A stretch of 64,000 nt of DNA from an uncultured Bacteroidales bacterium (GCA_946407715.1 CAMJPH010000003.1:9980-73979), one strand, 5' to 3'. Shown: positions 1 through 8,474, counted from the first letter of the stretch. Notes: generated by a model from the sequence alone, not told the origin. Translations and numbers: made by a program.

Positions 1-547
1 CTGCATCTTTCATCACGTCGCCGCTCATCACGACTTTTGCGTCGTTCGTCAGCTGTCTTTCTTTACAGAGTTGATTCATAGCTGTTTCGGAAGGACAGAA
101 CAGCAAGTCGCTGATTCGGTCGGTGAGGATGCGGTTAATTTCCTCAGGCATGGCTTCGTTGTAGGAACGCAGTCCCGCCTCGATGTGCGCCACTCGGATA
201 TGCAGTTTCTTGGCAGCCAATGCTCCTGCGAGGGTTGAATCCGTGTCGCCATATACAAGCACCCAGTCAGGACTTTCGCGCAGCAATACCGCTTCAATCT
301 GTTCCATCATGCGGCCGGTGAGTGCGCCGTGTGGAAGACCGTGTATGCCAAGGTGATACGATGGTTTAGGGAGTTGCATCTCTTCGAAAAAGAGTTGCGA
401 CATGTTTTGGTCGAAATGTTGGCCAGTATGTATGATGACTTCTTGAATGTTAGGATATTGTGACAAAGCACGGGAAACCACAGCGGCTTTGATGAATTGT
501 GGCCTCGCTCCGAGGATGGTGACTATTTTGAGGGTTCGATTATTCAA
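1..547 (-). CDS. wecB: UDP-N-acetylglucosamine 2-epimerase (non-hydrolysing), 3' end outside window
   Basis: Interconverts UDP-GlcNAc and UDP-ManNAc in the cytoplasm, feeding surface polysaccharide synthesis. Reading the minus strand from 547 gives about 182 residues of a family usually near 380, so only the N-terminal Rossmann-like half is present. Family motifs are clear: GARPQFIKAA near residue 13, then TGQHFD, VYGDTDS, HIEAGLRS and EEINR. No ATG is available: an in-frame TAA lies 15 bases upstream and the first plausible start is TTG at 547. A TAnnTTTG promoter word sits about 20 bases upstream of that TTG. The neighbour on this side is unrelated. Family assignment is sure; the TTG start is inferred. 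Confidence 0.92.
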   Translation of the reverse strand, partial: MNNRTLKIVTILGARPQFIKAAVVSRALSQYPNIQEVIIHTGQHFDQNMSQLFFEEMQLPKPSYHLGIHGLPHGALTGRMMEQIEAVLLRESPDWVLVYGDTDSTLAGALAAKKLHIRVAHIEAGLRSYNEAMPEEINRILTDRISDLLFCPSETAMNQLCKERQLTNDAKVVMSGDVMKDA

Positions 548-567
548 TGTGACAATAAATTAGATGG

Positions 568-575
568 CAAAAGTA
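568..575 (-). promoter_or_regulatory. Bacteroidota -7 promoter element for wecB
   Basis: The minus strand reads TACTTTTG, an exact match to TAnnTTTG, 21 bases before the TTG start of wecB. The -33 element is not obvious. Confidence 0.6.
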
Positions 576-596
576 CAATTTTTTCGGATTATTTGT

Positions 597-660
597 GAAT
601 GGTGAGTTGTGATTAGTGAATTGTGATTTGAGAGGATTAGATGATTTGAGAATTTGGGGT
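597..660. repeat. Degenerate heptad array, GTGAATT-type word
   Basis: Five to six 7-base units in register (gaatggt, gagttgt, gattagt, gaattgt, gatttga), decaying into similar text. It lies in the gap upstream of wecB and downstream of the PNGase F-like gene. Confidence 0.6.
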
Positions 661-671
661 ATTTCGAAAAT

Positions 672-718
672 CTTTTCATCTTTTCATCTCATCCATCGTC
701 TCATCGTCTTTCATCGTC
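672..718. repeat. Heptad-like array that encodes the C-terminal tail of the PNGase F-like protein
   Basis: On the minus strand the text is a run of GATGAAA, GACGATG, GATGAGA-like words with near 7-base spacing. It crosses the stop codon at 676-678 and encodes the charged final residues (KDDETMDEMKR) that follow the end of the recognisable enzyme domain. The register is less regular than at other sites. Confidence 0.45.
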
Positions 719-2394
719 CCAATGAGCACCCCTGACACGTTCCATGCGCTGAAATATGTGCCTTCGCGCTGGCCTTGCGGGATGGCAATGGTGATGGTGT
801 GTTTGCCGGGGGGGAGGTCCGTGAGGTCGAAATAGACTGGTTGCGTGGCGGTCCCGGGGCACCAGCCTGAGCGGGAATAGTCGGAGGAGGACATGCCGTT
901 CCAGAAATTGCCGGATGCGGGATTGAAGGCGCGGAAAGTGCCGCAGTCGCTGCGCCACGGCGTGTGACGGAAACGCGGTTGTCCGTCGATGATGATGACG
1001 TTCTCTTTCGGCACGAACTCATCCCCCGAGTCCCAGCCCCCATGACCTGTGCTGATGTAGCGCAGCCGTAGTGAGGTGAGCCTTTCGGGAATGGTGAACG
1101 TAACCGTAAGCGAATCCGTTTCAAAGAGTGTTCCGTAGTTTTGTCCTGACATTTCCATCACGTTGCAGGTGTTAAAGAGCGGCAGCGTCCAGTACTCCTT
1201 GTTGATGTCGCCCGACCATTCGTTGCTTTCGGGGTAGGCTTTGATATCGAGGGAAATCTTGTGTCCGCCGGCATCGTAGTTGCCGATGAATGCCCCGATA
1301 TAGACATCGCCTTGCAAATATTGTCGTAAATCGCTGACATCCTGCTTGTAATATGCGAAATCCTCCCAGTCTTTGTCATTGAGTGAACGGTACTGGTTGT
1401 AGTGGTGAACTCCAAATGGGGTGAAGAAGCGGACCAACTCCACCAAAGGCGTGAAATCTTTCTCCAAACGAATGCCTTGATATTTTTCCCCGTTTTTATC
1501 GGTAAAGGTCGGCAGTACTCCCACGCTGTCTATCAGGGCGTTAAAGAAGCTGATTTTCGAGGCGGGGATGACGAAGATGGATCCGGTGCGGTCGTAGGCA
1601 TCGCCGTTGGATTGTTCCGTAAGCTCTGCAAATAGCTGATAATAAGACGGAAATTGCTTCAAGTTAATCCGTTTTAGAATGATGGTGCCGTTGGAGTAGG
1701 GCAGGGTGGTGTCGAAAGGGATGATTTTGGATTTTTCTATTTTAGGGTTAAAGCAAATTTGTGCGTCTTGAAAAACGGGGATTGTGATGACAAGTTTCTC
1801 TTTCTCAAGATTGTTGAGGGCGCGGCGTTCGGTGTATTGTCCGAGGTTCGTGGGGATGAGGGGGTCCGTGTTCTTGGATTTCTTGACGGAGGATAACCGT
1901 GTGGTTGTGTTGCCGTTACGGGTGAGCTGCACGAGCACACCCGGCAGGTTTCCGAATGACGCAGAGGCAGTAGCACGGCACTTCAGGTCTTCAGTAACCC
2001 AAATCTCCATCTTGTTGGAAAACAACGTAGAGGTGTATTTCTTGCAGTTGTAGCCGTTCACTTTCTCGGTTTTCTCCAGCGTATATTGGTTGTCGTTTTT
2101 AAGACTGTAGCCTGTGTAATATTGTTCTTCTTTCGAGTAGAAGAGTTGGTAAAACACGGTGTCACGGTTGTAGTCGATATAGGTGATGTGCTGCGCAATA
2201 CCTGGGATTGGATTCTCTTCTGTGGAATCTGCGGAGCTGATTTTCAGGCAGTTATAAAACACCAATGTTTCAGTGTGCGATGTGTCGCCGTTTCCTCCGA
2301 CAGTGAATGATTCATATAGCAGGCGGTATTGCGCATTCGCGGCAAGTATCGCCATCACAATGATTGTGAAAAGGAGAAATGTTTTCTTTATCAT
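676..2394 (-). CDS. Secreted GLPGLI / peptide-N-glycosidase F-like protein
   Basis: Predicted to cleave N-glycans from asparagine in glycoproteins outside the cytoplasm. The 572 residues start with a signal peptide (MIKKTFLLFTIIVMAILAANA). Residues 25-220 look like a GLPGLI-family domain, with the signature variant GNLPGVL at 148-154. Residues about 225-560 match the two beta-sandwich domains of PNGase F: STGHGGW and GDEF near 448-460, TPWRSDCG near 478, NPASGNF near 491 and WNVSGVL near 551. Asp268 (in YDRTGSIF) and Glu459 (in GDEF) are my candidates for catalytic acids; this rests on recall of the Elizabethkingia enzyme and was not aligned. No T9SS sorting domain is seen. The fusion order GLPGLI then PNGase F is the odd feature. 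Confidence 0.82.
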   Translation of the reverse strand: MIKKTFLLFTIIVMAILAANAQYRLLYESFTVGGNGDTSHTETLVFYNCLKISSADSTEENPIPGIAQHITYIDYNRDTVFYQLFYSKEEQYYTGYSLKNDNQYTLEKTEKVNGYNCKKYTSTLFSNKMEIWVTEDLKCRATASASFGNLPGVLVQLTRNGNTTTRLSSVKKSKNTDPLIPTNLGQYTERRALNNLEKEKLVITIPVFQDAQICFNPKIEKSKIIPFDTTLPYSNGTIILKRINLKQFPSYYQLFAELTEQSNGDAYDRTGSIFVIPASKISFFNALIDSVGVLPTFTDKNGEKYQGIRLEKDFTPLVELVRFFTPFGVHHYNQYRSLNDKDWEDFAYYKQDVSDLRQYLQGDVYIGAFIGNYDAGGHKISLDIKAYPESNEWSGDINKEYWTLPLFNTCNVMEMSGQNYGTLFETDSLTVTFTIPERLTSLRLRYISTGHGGWDSGDEFVPKENVIIIDGQPRFRHTPWRSDCGTFRAFNPASGNFWNGMSSSDYSRSGWCPGTATQPVYFDLTDLPPGKHTITIAIPQGQREGTYFSAWNVSGVLIGTMKDDETMDEMKR

Positions 2395-2440
2395 ATTATA
2401 GATGTAGGGTATGAATGTGTTTTCTTTTATAAATTTGCTA

Positions 2441-2881
2441 TTATCGGCGTTCTGAGAAAAATTTTTTCAACAGTGTCGCGCAATCGTCGGCAAGTGTACC
2501 TTGCCGGACTTCGGCTTTGGAGGGAAATTTGCCATCTTTAAGATAGATGGAGTAACCCCGTTTTGGATCAGCGGCACCGAACACTAATGTCTTGATTTGG
2601 GCGTGAGCGATGGCGCCGGCACACATCAGACACGGTTCAAGGGTTACATATAACGTGCATTCCTGTAAATATTTAGCCCCTAATGCGTTAGCTGCAGAGG
2701 TGAGAGCCATCATTTCTGCATGAGCAGTAACGTCTTGTAAAGTTTCCGTCAAATTGTGCCCTCTTGCAATGATTTGGTTGTCAAGAACAACGACTGCCCC
2801 CACAGGGATTTCATTCTCTTCGTATGCATCCTCAGCTTCTTGCAAGGCGATGCGCATATAATAGGTATCATCGAGTTTCAT
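2441..2881 (-). CDS. tadA: tRNA adenosine(34) deaminase
   Basis: Converts A34 to inosine in the tRNA-Arg(ACG) wobble position; an essential cytoplasmic zinc enzyme. At 146 residues it has the normal length. The zinc and catalytic signature is complete: HAE near residue 54 (Glu as proton shuttle) and PCLMCAGA near 83 with both cysteine ligands. The start is ATG at 2881. It lies 46 bases downstream of the PNGase F-like gene start and 12 bases after the nth stop on the same strand, so it is probably cotranscribed with nth. A general cytidine/guanine deaminase role is the main alternative, but the size and motif spacing favour TadA. Confidence 0.9.
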   Translation of the reverse strand: MKLDDTYYMRIALQEAEDAYEENEIPVGAVVVLDNQIIARGHNLTETLQDVTAHAEMMALTSAANALGAKYLQECTLYVTLEPCLMCAGAIAHAQIKTLVFGAADPKRGYSIYLKDGKFPSKAEVRQGTLADDCATLLKKFFSERR

Positions 2882-2893
2882 CTTTTTGATTTA

Positions 2894-3544
2894 TTAAAAT
2901 TCTCTTATCCTCTTATTCTCATCACACACCGAAGCAAGTGAACACCCTTCGCAGTGTGGTTTTCGTGCTGTGCAGACGTAGCGGCCATGGAGCAGCAGCC
3001 AATGGTGAGCGCGGGAAATGTATTCCTTTGGGAAATTTTTAACCAGCTCTTTTTCAACGGATTCCGGTGTTTTTGCAGTGTCGGGAACAAGTCCGAGACG
3101 ATGGGAGACGCGGAAGACGTGCGTATCAACTGGCATTGCCGCTTGTTCGAATGCGAACGCAAGTACCACATTGGCGGTCTTGCGTCCCACGCCGGGCAGT
3201 TTGGTCAAATCCTCGATGTTGTGTGGAATCTCCCCGCCGAAATCCCGAACAACCATCTGTGCCATTTGTAATAGATGACGGGTTTTGCTGTTTGGATAAG
3301 ACACTGATTTGATGTATGATAGAATATCCTCTTCCGTCGCTCTCGCCATGTTGGACACGGTAGGGTATGCAGCAAACAGTGCAGGCGTTACCATATTTAC
3401 ACGCTTGTCTGTGCATTGTGCCGCTAACATGGTGGCCACCAACAGTTCATAGGCGTTCCCAAAATTCAATTCCGAAGCGACATCCGGTTGAGCCTTTGAG
3501 AAAAAATCAACAATGTAGTTGTATTTGTCCGATTTCTTGCGCAT
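2894..3544 (-). CDS. nth: Endonuclease III (DNA glycosylase/AP lyase)
   Basis: Base-excision repair enzyme that removes oxidised pyrimidines and nicks abasic sites. The 216-residue protein shows the helix-hairpin-helix LPGVGRKTANVV with its catalytic Lys, the downstream VDTHVFRV with the catalytic Asp, and the C-terminal 4Fe-4S loop with spacing C-x6-C-x2-C-x5-C (CTARKPHC, EGC, SLASVC). Length and motif order are standard. It precedes tadA by 12 bases on the same strand, and the LytTR gene lies just upstream (9 bases), so three genes may form one transcript. Confidence 0.95.
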   Translation of the reverse strand: MRKKSDKYNYIVDFFSKAQPDVASELNFGNAYELLVATMLAAQCTDKRVNMVTPALFAAYPTVSNMARATEEDILSYIKSVSYPNSKTRHLLQMAQMVVRDFGGEIPHNIEDLTKLPGVGRKTANVVLAFAFEQAAMPVDTHVFRVSHRLGLVPDTAKTPESVEKELVKNFPKEYISRAHHWLLLHGRYVCTARKPHCEGCSLASVCDENKRIREF

Positions 3545-3553
3545 TTTTGATGA

Positions 3554-4651
3554 TTATTCGTCACTGTTTTGGATAAAATAGGCTGTCACGGCATCCAAAT
3601 ATGTTTTGGAAATAGGGATTTGTTGCAAACCGGCCTGACCGAAATCAAGGTAGGGCCCGTCTTTGTCTTTGCGTAATAGCAGAATATTAGAGAAATTGAC
3701 CAAATAGCTTCTGTGACAGCGAATAAAACCGTATTTCTCAAGCTTGTCTTGTTGCTTTTTCATAGAACTCCGCAGTGTAAACCGTTCCACCGCCTCTTTG
3801 TTGCGATAGTATATATGCACATAGTTTTCTGCCGATTCTATATAATATATGTTTTCAAGCCGCATCGACAGCTGCAGCTCTTTTTTTTCATCAAAAAAAT
3901 TGACTATTTTAGAAGAAGCAGGAGGGGTTAAGGCTATATCGGATTGTTCTTGGACAATTGTCGTAGAGACGGGGCTTTGAGTGTTTTTTTCTGTTTCGGT
4001 CAAATGATTGTCCAATATCATATCATCCCCCGAGAAATCATCCGAGAAAGAAAAATCATTCTCTTTTATGGATGAATCATTCTTTTGATTTTCAGTCTGT
4101 TTTTCAATGTTATTTGGGGTGATGTTTTCGGCTTTTTGGGATTCCAAAGCGGATATTTTCTCGTCTTTTTCACGAGTGCTGAAATAGAGTAGGGTGATGA
4201 TGACTGGAATGCTCAGAATGGTTGGGACGAAAATGACCGCTCTCGCGAAAATTTCTGAAAAATCGCGGGTGTCTTTTGTGACGAAATGGACAATCAAGGT
4301 GTAAAGGAATGCGATGCAGAACACTTCGACAAGATGCCAAAACCAGTATTGCAAATGGCTGAGAGGCTTTCGTTTATGTGTGTGATACATAATCATTCTG
4401 CTGATAAGAAGGACAACCGTTCCACCTGAAGTAATGATGAGGGTGTCGGTGAAAAGCTGCGCCCTGGTGTAGTGCTGGATGTTGTACCAAGCCCCGTGAA
4501 ACGGGGTGAAGATGTTGACAAAAAGAAGCGAATACAAAAACACAAATATCAGAAAGAATATGATATTGTCCTTGGTGACATAGTATTCCGGTATATTTTT
4601 ATGTATCATTATATCCAAAAAAATAACCTGCAAAAATACTATTTTTTCCAT
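3554..4651 (-). CDS. Membrane-anchored LytTR-type transcriptional regulator
   Basis: Probable DNA-binding regulator tied to the membrane. The N-terminal 200 residues hold about four hydrophobic segments (for example IIFFLIFVFLYSLLFVNIF near 30 and VIFVPTILSIPVIITLLYF near 150). A polar, Asn/Asp/Ser-rich linker follows, and residues about 255-360 form a LytTR domain (LENIYYIESAENYVHIYY, FTLRSSMKKQQDKL, RCHRSYLVNFSNI). There is no receiver domain and no sensor kinase next to it. ATG at 4651 is taken as start; ATG at 4609 (MIHKNIPEYY) is a realistic alternative because the first 14 residues are poorly conserved in character. Targets cannot be told from the sequence. Confidence 0.8.
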   Translation of the reverse strand: MEKIVFLQVIFLDIMIHKNIPEYYVTKDNIIFFLIFVFLYSLLFVNIFTPFHGAWYNIQHYTRAQLFTDTLIITSGGTVVLLISRMIMYHTHKRKPLSHLQYWFWHLVEVFCIAFLYTLIVHFVTKDTRDFSEIFARAVIFVPTILSIPVIITLLYFSTREKDEKISALESQKAENITPNNIEKQTENQKNDSSIKENDFSFSDDFSGDDMILDNHLTETEKNTQSPVSTTIVQEQSDIALTPPASSKIVNFFDEKKELQLSMRLENIYYIESAENYVHIYYRNKEAVERFTLRSSMKKQQDKLEKYGFIRCHRSYLVNFSNILLLRKDKDGPYLDFGQAGLQQIPISKTYLDAVTAYFIQNSDE

Positions 4652-4812
4652 TGTGGATTCAAATTGATTCGTATTTCGTCCCTATATTCGTCATTTTGTC
4701 ACTCGTTCGCTTCTTTTCGTCCTCTTCGCCTTTGTAATTGTCACATTTGAATTCTTTTTTTGCATAAAAAGAGTTTTTTTGCAGCCTGAAAAATCACTAA
4801 CCAAAATTCGAA

Positions 4813-6597
4813 ATGAAGAACATCAAGCGTATTTATGACATTATGCTCCAATATGAGGAGCGTCATCCGAATCAAAAAATTGCTTTGTCCGGCAAGATTG
4901 GAAAAAACAAATGGAATGAATATACTCCGCAACTGTTTAAGAAAACAGCCAATGAGCTGAGTTGCGCCTTGCTTGCGAAAGGAATCAAAAAAGGTGACAA
5001 GGTTGCTGTGATTTCCACTAACCGTCCTGAATGGACAATTACTCAAATGGCTGTCACCCAAATCGGTGCTGTATTGGTGCCTATCTATCCGACCATCACT
5101 GCGGAGGATTACCAGTACATTCTGCAGCATTGTGAGGCAAAGTTGGTTATTTTAGAGGGTGAGATTGTTATGCGTAAGGTTCAGTCTGTTGCCGATACCC
5201 TTCCTGAACTGAAAGATATATATACGTTTGTTGACCGCAAAGATTACCCTTACTGGAATCAGCTGATTTCATTGGGCAGGGATCATTACGACGAGACAAA
5301 ATTGGAAACTTTACGTGCTGCCAATGATGAGAAAGAATGTGCAATGATTATTTACACGTCAGGTACTACAGGGACGCCCAAGGGAGTGATGCTTTCTCAC
5401 TACAACATCCTTTCTCAAATAGAGAATCTGAAGCACATCCCCTCCGCTTGGTCGAAGAAAGGTTTGAGTTTCTTGCCGTTGTGCCACGCATACGAGAATA
5501 TGATTGTCCTTCTGTACCAGTACTTGGGCATGACGGTTTATTACGTTTCCAATTTGGCAACTATTGCCGAGGCAATGCGCGAGGTTAAACCGACCATGAT
5601 GACTGCGGTGCCGCGCGTGTTGGAAAAGTTCTACGAGAAAATTGAGGCTTCAGGCAAGACTAAGACAGGTGCGGCACGCTCCATTTTTGATTGGGCGGTG
5701 AAAATCGCCTTGAAATACAATATTGAAGACGAAGACAGAACAGCCGTTTACAACATGCAACACAAGCTGGCCGACAAGTTGGTGTATAGTAAGATACGTA
5801 AAGGGTTGGGCGCAGACCACTTTGACATTCTTGTCTCGGGTGCGGCCTCACTTAAACCTGAACTCTGTTCTTTTTTCTCCGCCATCGGTATGCCCGTGTT
5901 TGAGGGTTACGGTATGACGGAGACTTCGCCCGTGATCGCGGTCTCCTGTCGTGAGAAGTATGGACGTGAAGCTAACACTGTCGGATTTCCGCTTGGTGGC
6001 GTGGATGTTGCCATTACCAAAGAAGGGGAGATTATCTGCCGCGGTCACAATGTGATGATGGGCTATTACAAAAATGAAGAACAGACCCGTGAAATCATTG
6101 ACGAGAGCGGGTGGCTGCACACAGGCGACATGGGGCGATTCACCGAACGAGGGCAATTGATTATCACCGGACGACTCAAGAATATTTTTAAGACCTCTAT
6201 GGGTAAGTATGTTAACCCTCAAATTATTGAGGAAAAAATGTTGCAGTCCAAGTATATAGATCAGATTCTCGTGGTGGGCGAAAACCAGAAATTTGTGGCT
6301 GCATTAATTATTCCGGATTTTTCTGCAATAAAAGAGTGGTGTGAATCAGAAAAAATTATATATTTGCACCCGAAAGAAATGGTTGAGAATCTGAATGTCA
6401 AAAACTTGATTAAAAACGAGATAAACAAATACAATCAAGAACTTAGCAAGTCTGAAAATGTAATGAGGTTTGAGTTACTTGCTGATGAATGGACTCAAGA
6501 AAACGGTTTCTTAACCCCGACTTTGAAAGTGAAGAGGAATAAAATCTCAAAGAGATACGCTGAATTGATTGACTCTATGTTTGTTGATCATCAGTAG
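4813..6597 (+). CDS. fadD: Long-chain fatty acid-CoA ligase (AMP-forming)
   Basis: Activates fatty acids to acyl-CoA through an acyl-adenylate. The 594-residue protein carries the ANL superfamily motifs: P-loop YTSGTTGTPKGV near 181, the EGYGMTETSPV motif near 362, the hinge and TGD region (GWLHTGDMG) near 435, and GRLKNIFKTSMGKYVNP near 455 with the A10-type lysine further on. The start ATG at 4813 is diverged from the LytTR gene by 161 bases. It stands alone, followed by its own terminator. The length fits FadD15-like enzymes typical of this phylum; substrate chain length cannot be read from sequence. Confidence 0.9.
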   Translation: MKNIKRIYDIMLQYEERHPNQKIALSGKIGKNKWNEYTPQLFKKTANELSCALLAKGIKKGDKVAVISTNRPEWTITQMAVTQIGAVLVPIYPTITAEDYQYILQHCEAKLVILEGEIVMRKVQSVADTLPELKDIYTFVDRKDYPYWNQLISLGRDHYDETKLETLRAANDEKECAMIIYTSGTTGTPKGVMLSHYNILSQIENLKHIPSAWSKKGLSFLPLCHAYENMIVLLYQYLGMTVYYVSNLATIAEAMREVKPTMMTAVPRVLEKFYEKIEASGKTKTGAARSIFDWAVKIALKYNIEDEDRTAVYNMQHKLADKLVYSKIRKGLGADHFDILVSGAASLKPELCSFFSAIGMPVFEGYGMTETSPVIAVSCREKYGREANTVGFPLGGVDVAITKEGEIICRGHNVMMGYYKNEEQTREIIDESGWLHTGDMGRFTERGQLIITGRLKNIFKTSMGKYVNPQIIEEKMLQSKYIDQILVVGENQKFVAALIIPDFSAIKEWCESEKIIYLHPKEMVENLNVKNLIKNEINKYNQELSKSENVMRFELLADEWTQENGFLTPTLKVKRNKISKRYAELIDSMFVDHQ

Positions 6598-6604
6598 AGA
6601 AGAA

Positions 6605-6641
6605 GCGGGTCGTTTGAGTTTTTCCCCAAAACGAGACCCGC
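6605..6641 (+). other. Hairpin downstream of fadD
   Basis: GCGGGTC and GACCCGC form the outer stem, with GTTT/AAAC pairing inside. No T-tract follows, so it may be an RNA-stabilising hairpin ahead of the real terminator. Confidence 0.4.
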
Positions 6642-6664
6642 ATTCATGTGTTGTGTTATGTGCG

Positions 6665-6699
6665 AAAGAGGCTTCCAGACGGAGGCCTCTTTCTATTTT
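6665..6699 (+). terminator. Rho-independent terminator of fadD
   Basis: AAAGAGGCTTCC pairs with GGAGGCCTCTTT across a four-base loop (one G-U pair), followed by TTTCTATTTT. Confidence 0.8.
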
Positions 6700-6709
6700 G
6701 CTTGCTTGA

Positions 6710-6734
6710 TAGTGAATGGTGAATGGTGAATCGT
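6710..6734. repeat. Short heptad array, GTGAATG word
   Basis: Three consecutive 7-base units (gtgaatg, gtgaatg, gtgaatc) between the terminators of the convergent fadD and rplY. Confidence 0.55.
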
Positions 6735-6763
6735 AAGCGTAGAGTCAATTAAAAGTCATGGTC

Positions 6764-6792
6764 AAAAAAAAACCGGCTTGAATTGAGCCGGT
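6764..6792 (-). terminator. Rho-independent terminator of rplY
   Basis: On the minus strand ACCGGCT pairs with AGCCGGT and is followed by nine T residues, 30 bases after the rplY stop. Confidence 0.9.
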
Positions 6793-6822
6793 CTATTTTG
6801 AGTTCGGGAAAACGATTCGTTA

Positions 6823-7407
6823 TTATGCTTCCTCTTCGGTTTCCTCGTTGGATGCAGATGCAGAACCGCGGGTCGGAACCACTTGCAGAACCACTTTGTT
6901 AGGATTGTCCACAATGGTGAGGTTGTCAATGTGGATGTCGCCGATTTTGGTCATGTCGTTGATGTCCAGATTGGAGATGTCAGCGGTGATTTCCTCGGGG
7001 ATGTTCTCCAACAAGCCACGGACTTTGAGTTTGCGCACGCGCTTTTTCAGCAGACCGCCTTTCAAAACACCGGGGGAGGTGCCTTTCACTTTGAACGGGA
7101 TCTCGATGGTGATGGGTTTTCCGTCAACTACTTCCAGAAAATCGACATGCATTAGTTTGTCGGTGATGGCATGGAACTGGGTCTCTTGGACGATGGCCTT
7201 GCGAACGTCGCCGTTGATGTTCACCTCTGCATATCTCACTTCGGGGGTGTAGAGCAGGTTTTTGAACTGCCGTTCGTCAACTACGAACATTTTTTGGTCT
7301 TTACCGCCGTATATCACGCACGGAATCATGCCCTGATTGCGTTGGGCTTTTGCATCTTTTTTCCCTACGTTCTCTCTCAGAGAACCGCTAATAGATACTG
7401 ATTTCAT
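6823..7407 (-). CDS. rplY: 50S ribosomal protein L25 (CTC family)
   Basis: Binds 5S rRNA in the large subunit. The 194 residues are the long, two-domain CTC form: an N-terminal 5S-binding domain (RENVGKKDAKAQRNQGMIPCVIYGG) and a C-terminal beta domain (VDFLEVVDGKPITIEIPFKVKGTSPGVLKGG). It ends in an acidic tail (SNEETEEEA), as is common in the family. A TAnnTTTG element 40 bases upstream and a strong terminator downstream make it a single-gene transcript. In many bacteria pth follows rplY; here pth lies 23 kb away. Confidence 0.95.
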   Translation of the reverse strand: MKSVSISGSLRENVGKKDAKAQRNQGMIPCVIYGGKDQKMFVVDERQFKNLLYTPEVRYAEVNINGDVRKAIVQETQFHAITDKLMHVDFLEVVDGKPITIEIPFKVKGTSPGVLKGGLLKKRVRKLKVRGLLENIPEEITADISNLDINDMTKIGDIHIDNLTIVDNPNKVVLQVVPTRGSASASNEETEEEA

Positions 7408-7446
7408 ACTGTTATAAATTATAATGATAGGTTTTTAAAACGGCGG

Positions 7447-7454
7447 CAAAAATA
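7447..7454 (-). promoter_or_regulatory. -7 promoter element for rplY
   Basis: The minus strand reads TATTTTTG, a match to TAnnTTTG, 40 bases before the rplY ATG. The T-tract of the preceding nadA terminator ends two bases upstream, where the -33 region would begin. Confidence 0.7.
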
Positions 7455-7455
7455 C

Positions 7456-7488
7456 AAAAAAAACGAATATCTTTGGTGATATTCGTTT
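7456..7488 (-). terminator. Rho-independent terminator of nadA
   Basis: On the minus strand AAACGAATATC pairs with GATATTCGTTT around a six-base loop, followed by eight T residues. It directly abuts the rplY promoter. Confidence 0.85.
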
Positions 7489-7526
7489 GATTAATCATTC
7501 ATTTTTTCTGCATTCTTAATACTGAA

Positions 7527-8447
7527 TCAGCTCATCTCCAGCATCCTCTGTATCGGCACCAACGCCTTCTTCCGCAGCTCCTCGTCCATGACGAGTTCGG
7601 GTTGCTCTTCGAGGAGGGCGGCGTAGATGTTCAGGAGATTGTTCTTCTTCATGTTCACGCAGTCGTGCTTGACCGCGCCGTTGTAGAGCGTGTAGAGCTT
7701 CTTGTCGGGGTTGCGCTTCTGCATCTCGTAGATGATACCGCTCTCGGTGACGACAATGAACTCCTTTGCGTCGCTTTCTCCGATGAAGTTGAGCATGGCG
7801 GCGGTGGAACCGATGAAATCGACTTTCTCTAACAGCTCGCGGCGGCACTCGGGGTGCGCCACCACGATGGCATCGGGATGCTCGGCCTTGGCCTTCTCCA
7901 AATCCTCCACCTCGTAGTGGTCGTGAACGCAGCAGGCACCGTCCCACAGGAGCATTTCGCGGCCCGTCATCCGGTTGATGTAGTCACCGAGATTGCCGTC
8001 GGGCACGAAGATGATCTTCTCGTCCTTGGGCAGCTGGTTGACGAGCTTCAGGGCGTTTCCGGAGGTGACGATCAGGTCGCACTGGGCCTTCACCGCTGCC
8101 GTGCAGTTGACGTACGCTAACACTTTGTGGTCAGGGTGCTTCGCCTTGAATTCGGCGAGTTTTTCGGCTTTGCAGCTGTTCGCCAGCGAGCAGCCTGCGC
8201 TCATGTCGGGCACGAGCACTTTGCGCGTGGGGTTGAGGATCTTAGCCGTCTCCGCCATGAAGTGTACGCCGGCGAAGAGGATGATGTCGGCCTGCGTTTC
8301 GGCGGCCTTGCGGGCCAGCCCGAGGCTGTCGCCCACGAAGTCGGCCACTTCCTGCACTTCGGGCAGGGTGTAGTAATGCGCCAGGATGATGGCATTTTTC
8401 TCGCGTTTCAGGCGAGCGATTTCGGTTTTGAGTTCGTCGTTATTCAT
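7527..8447 (-). CDS. nadA: Quinolinate synthase
   Basis: Condenses iminoaspartate with dihydroxyacetone phosphate to quinolinate in NAD synthesis, using a 4Fe-4S cluster. About 306 residues, the normal length. Family motifs include AHYYTLPEVQEVADFVGDSLGL, FAGVHFMAETAKIL, PDMSAGCSLA, CCVHDH and HPECRREL; cysteines in the last three are the likely cluster ligands. I chose ATG at 8447 (MNNDELKTEI) over an upstream in-frame GTG-type extension because the added residues are encoded by a heptad repeat. Neither nadB nor nadC is adjacent. A terminator closes the gene. Confidence 0.94.
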   Translation of the reverse strand: MNNDELKTEIARLKREKNAIILAHYYTLPEVQEVADFVGDSLGLARKAAETQADIILFAGVHFMAETAKILNPTRKVLVPDMSAGCSLANSCKAEKLAEFKAKHPDHKVLAYVNCTAAVKAQCDLIVTSGNALKLVNQLPKDEKIIFVPDGNLGDYINRMTGREMLLWDGACCVHDHYEVEDLEKAKAEHPDAIVVAHPECRRELLEKVDFIGSTAAMLNFIGESDAKEFIVVTESGIIYEMQKRNPDKKLYTLYNGAVKHDCVNMKKNNLLNIYAALLEEQPELVMDEELRKKALVPIQRMLEMS

Positions 8448-8452
8448 TCTTG

Positions 8453-8473
8453 TTTGCGGTTTACGGTTTACTT
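8453..8473. repeat. Heptad array upstream of nadA
   Basis: Three units in register (tttgcgg, tttacgg, tttactt), six bases upstream of the nadA start codon. The word resembles the array at 11050. Confidence 0.5.
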
Positions 8474-8474
8474 G

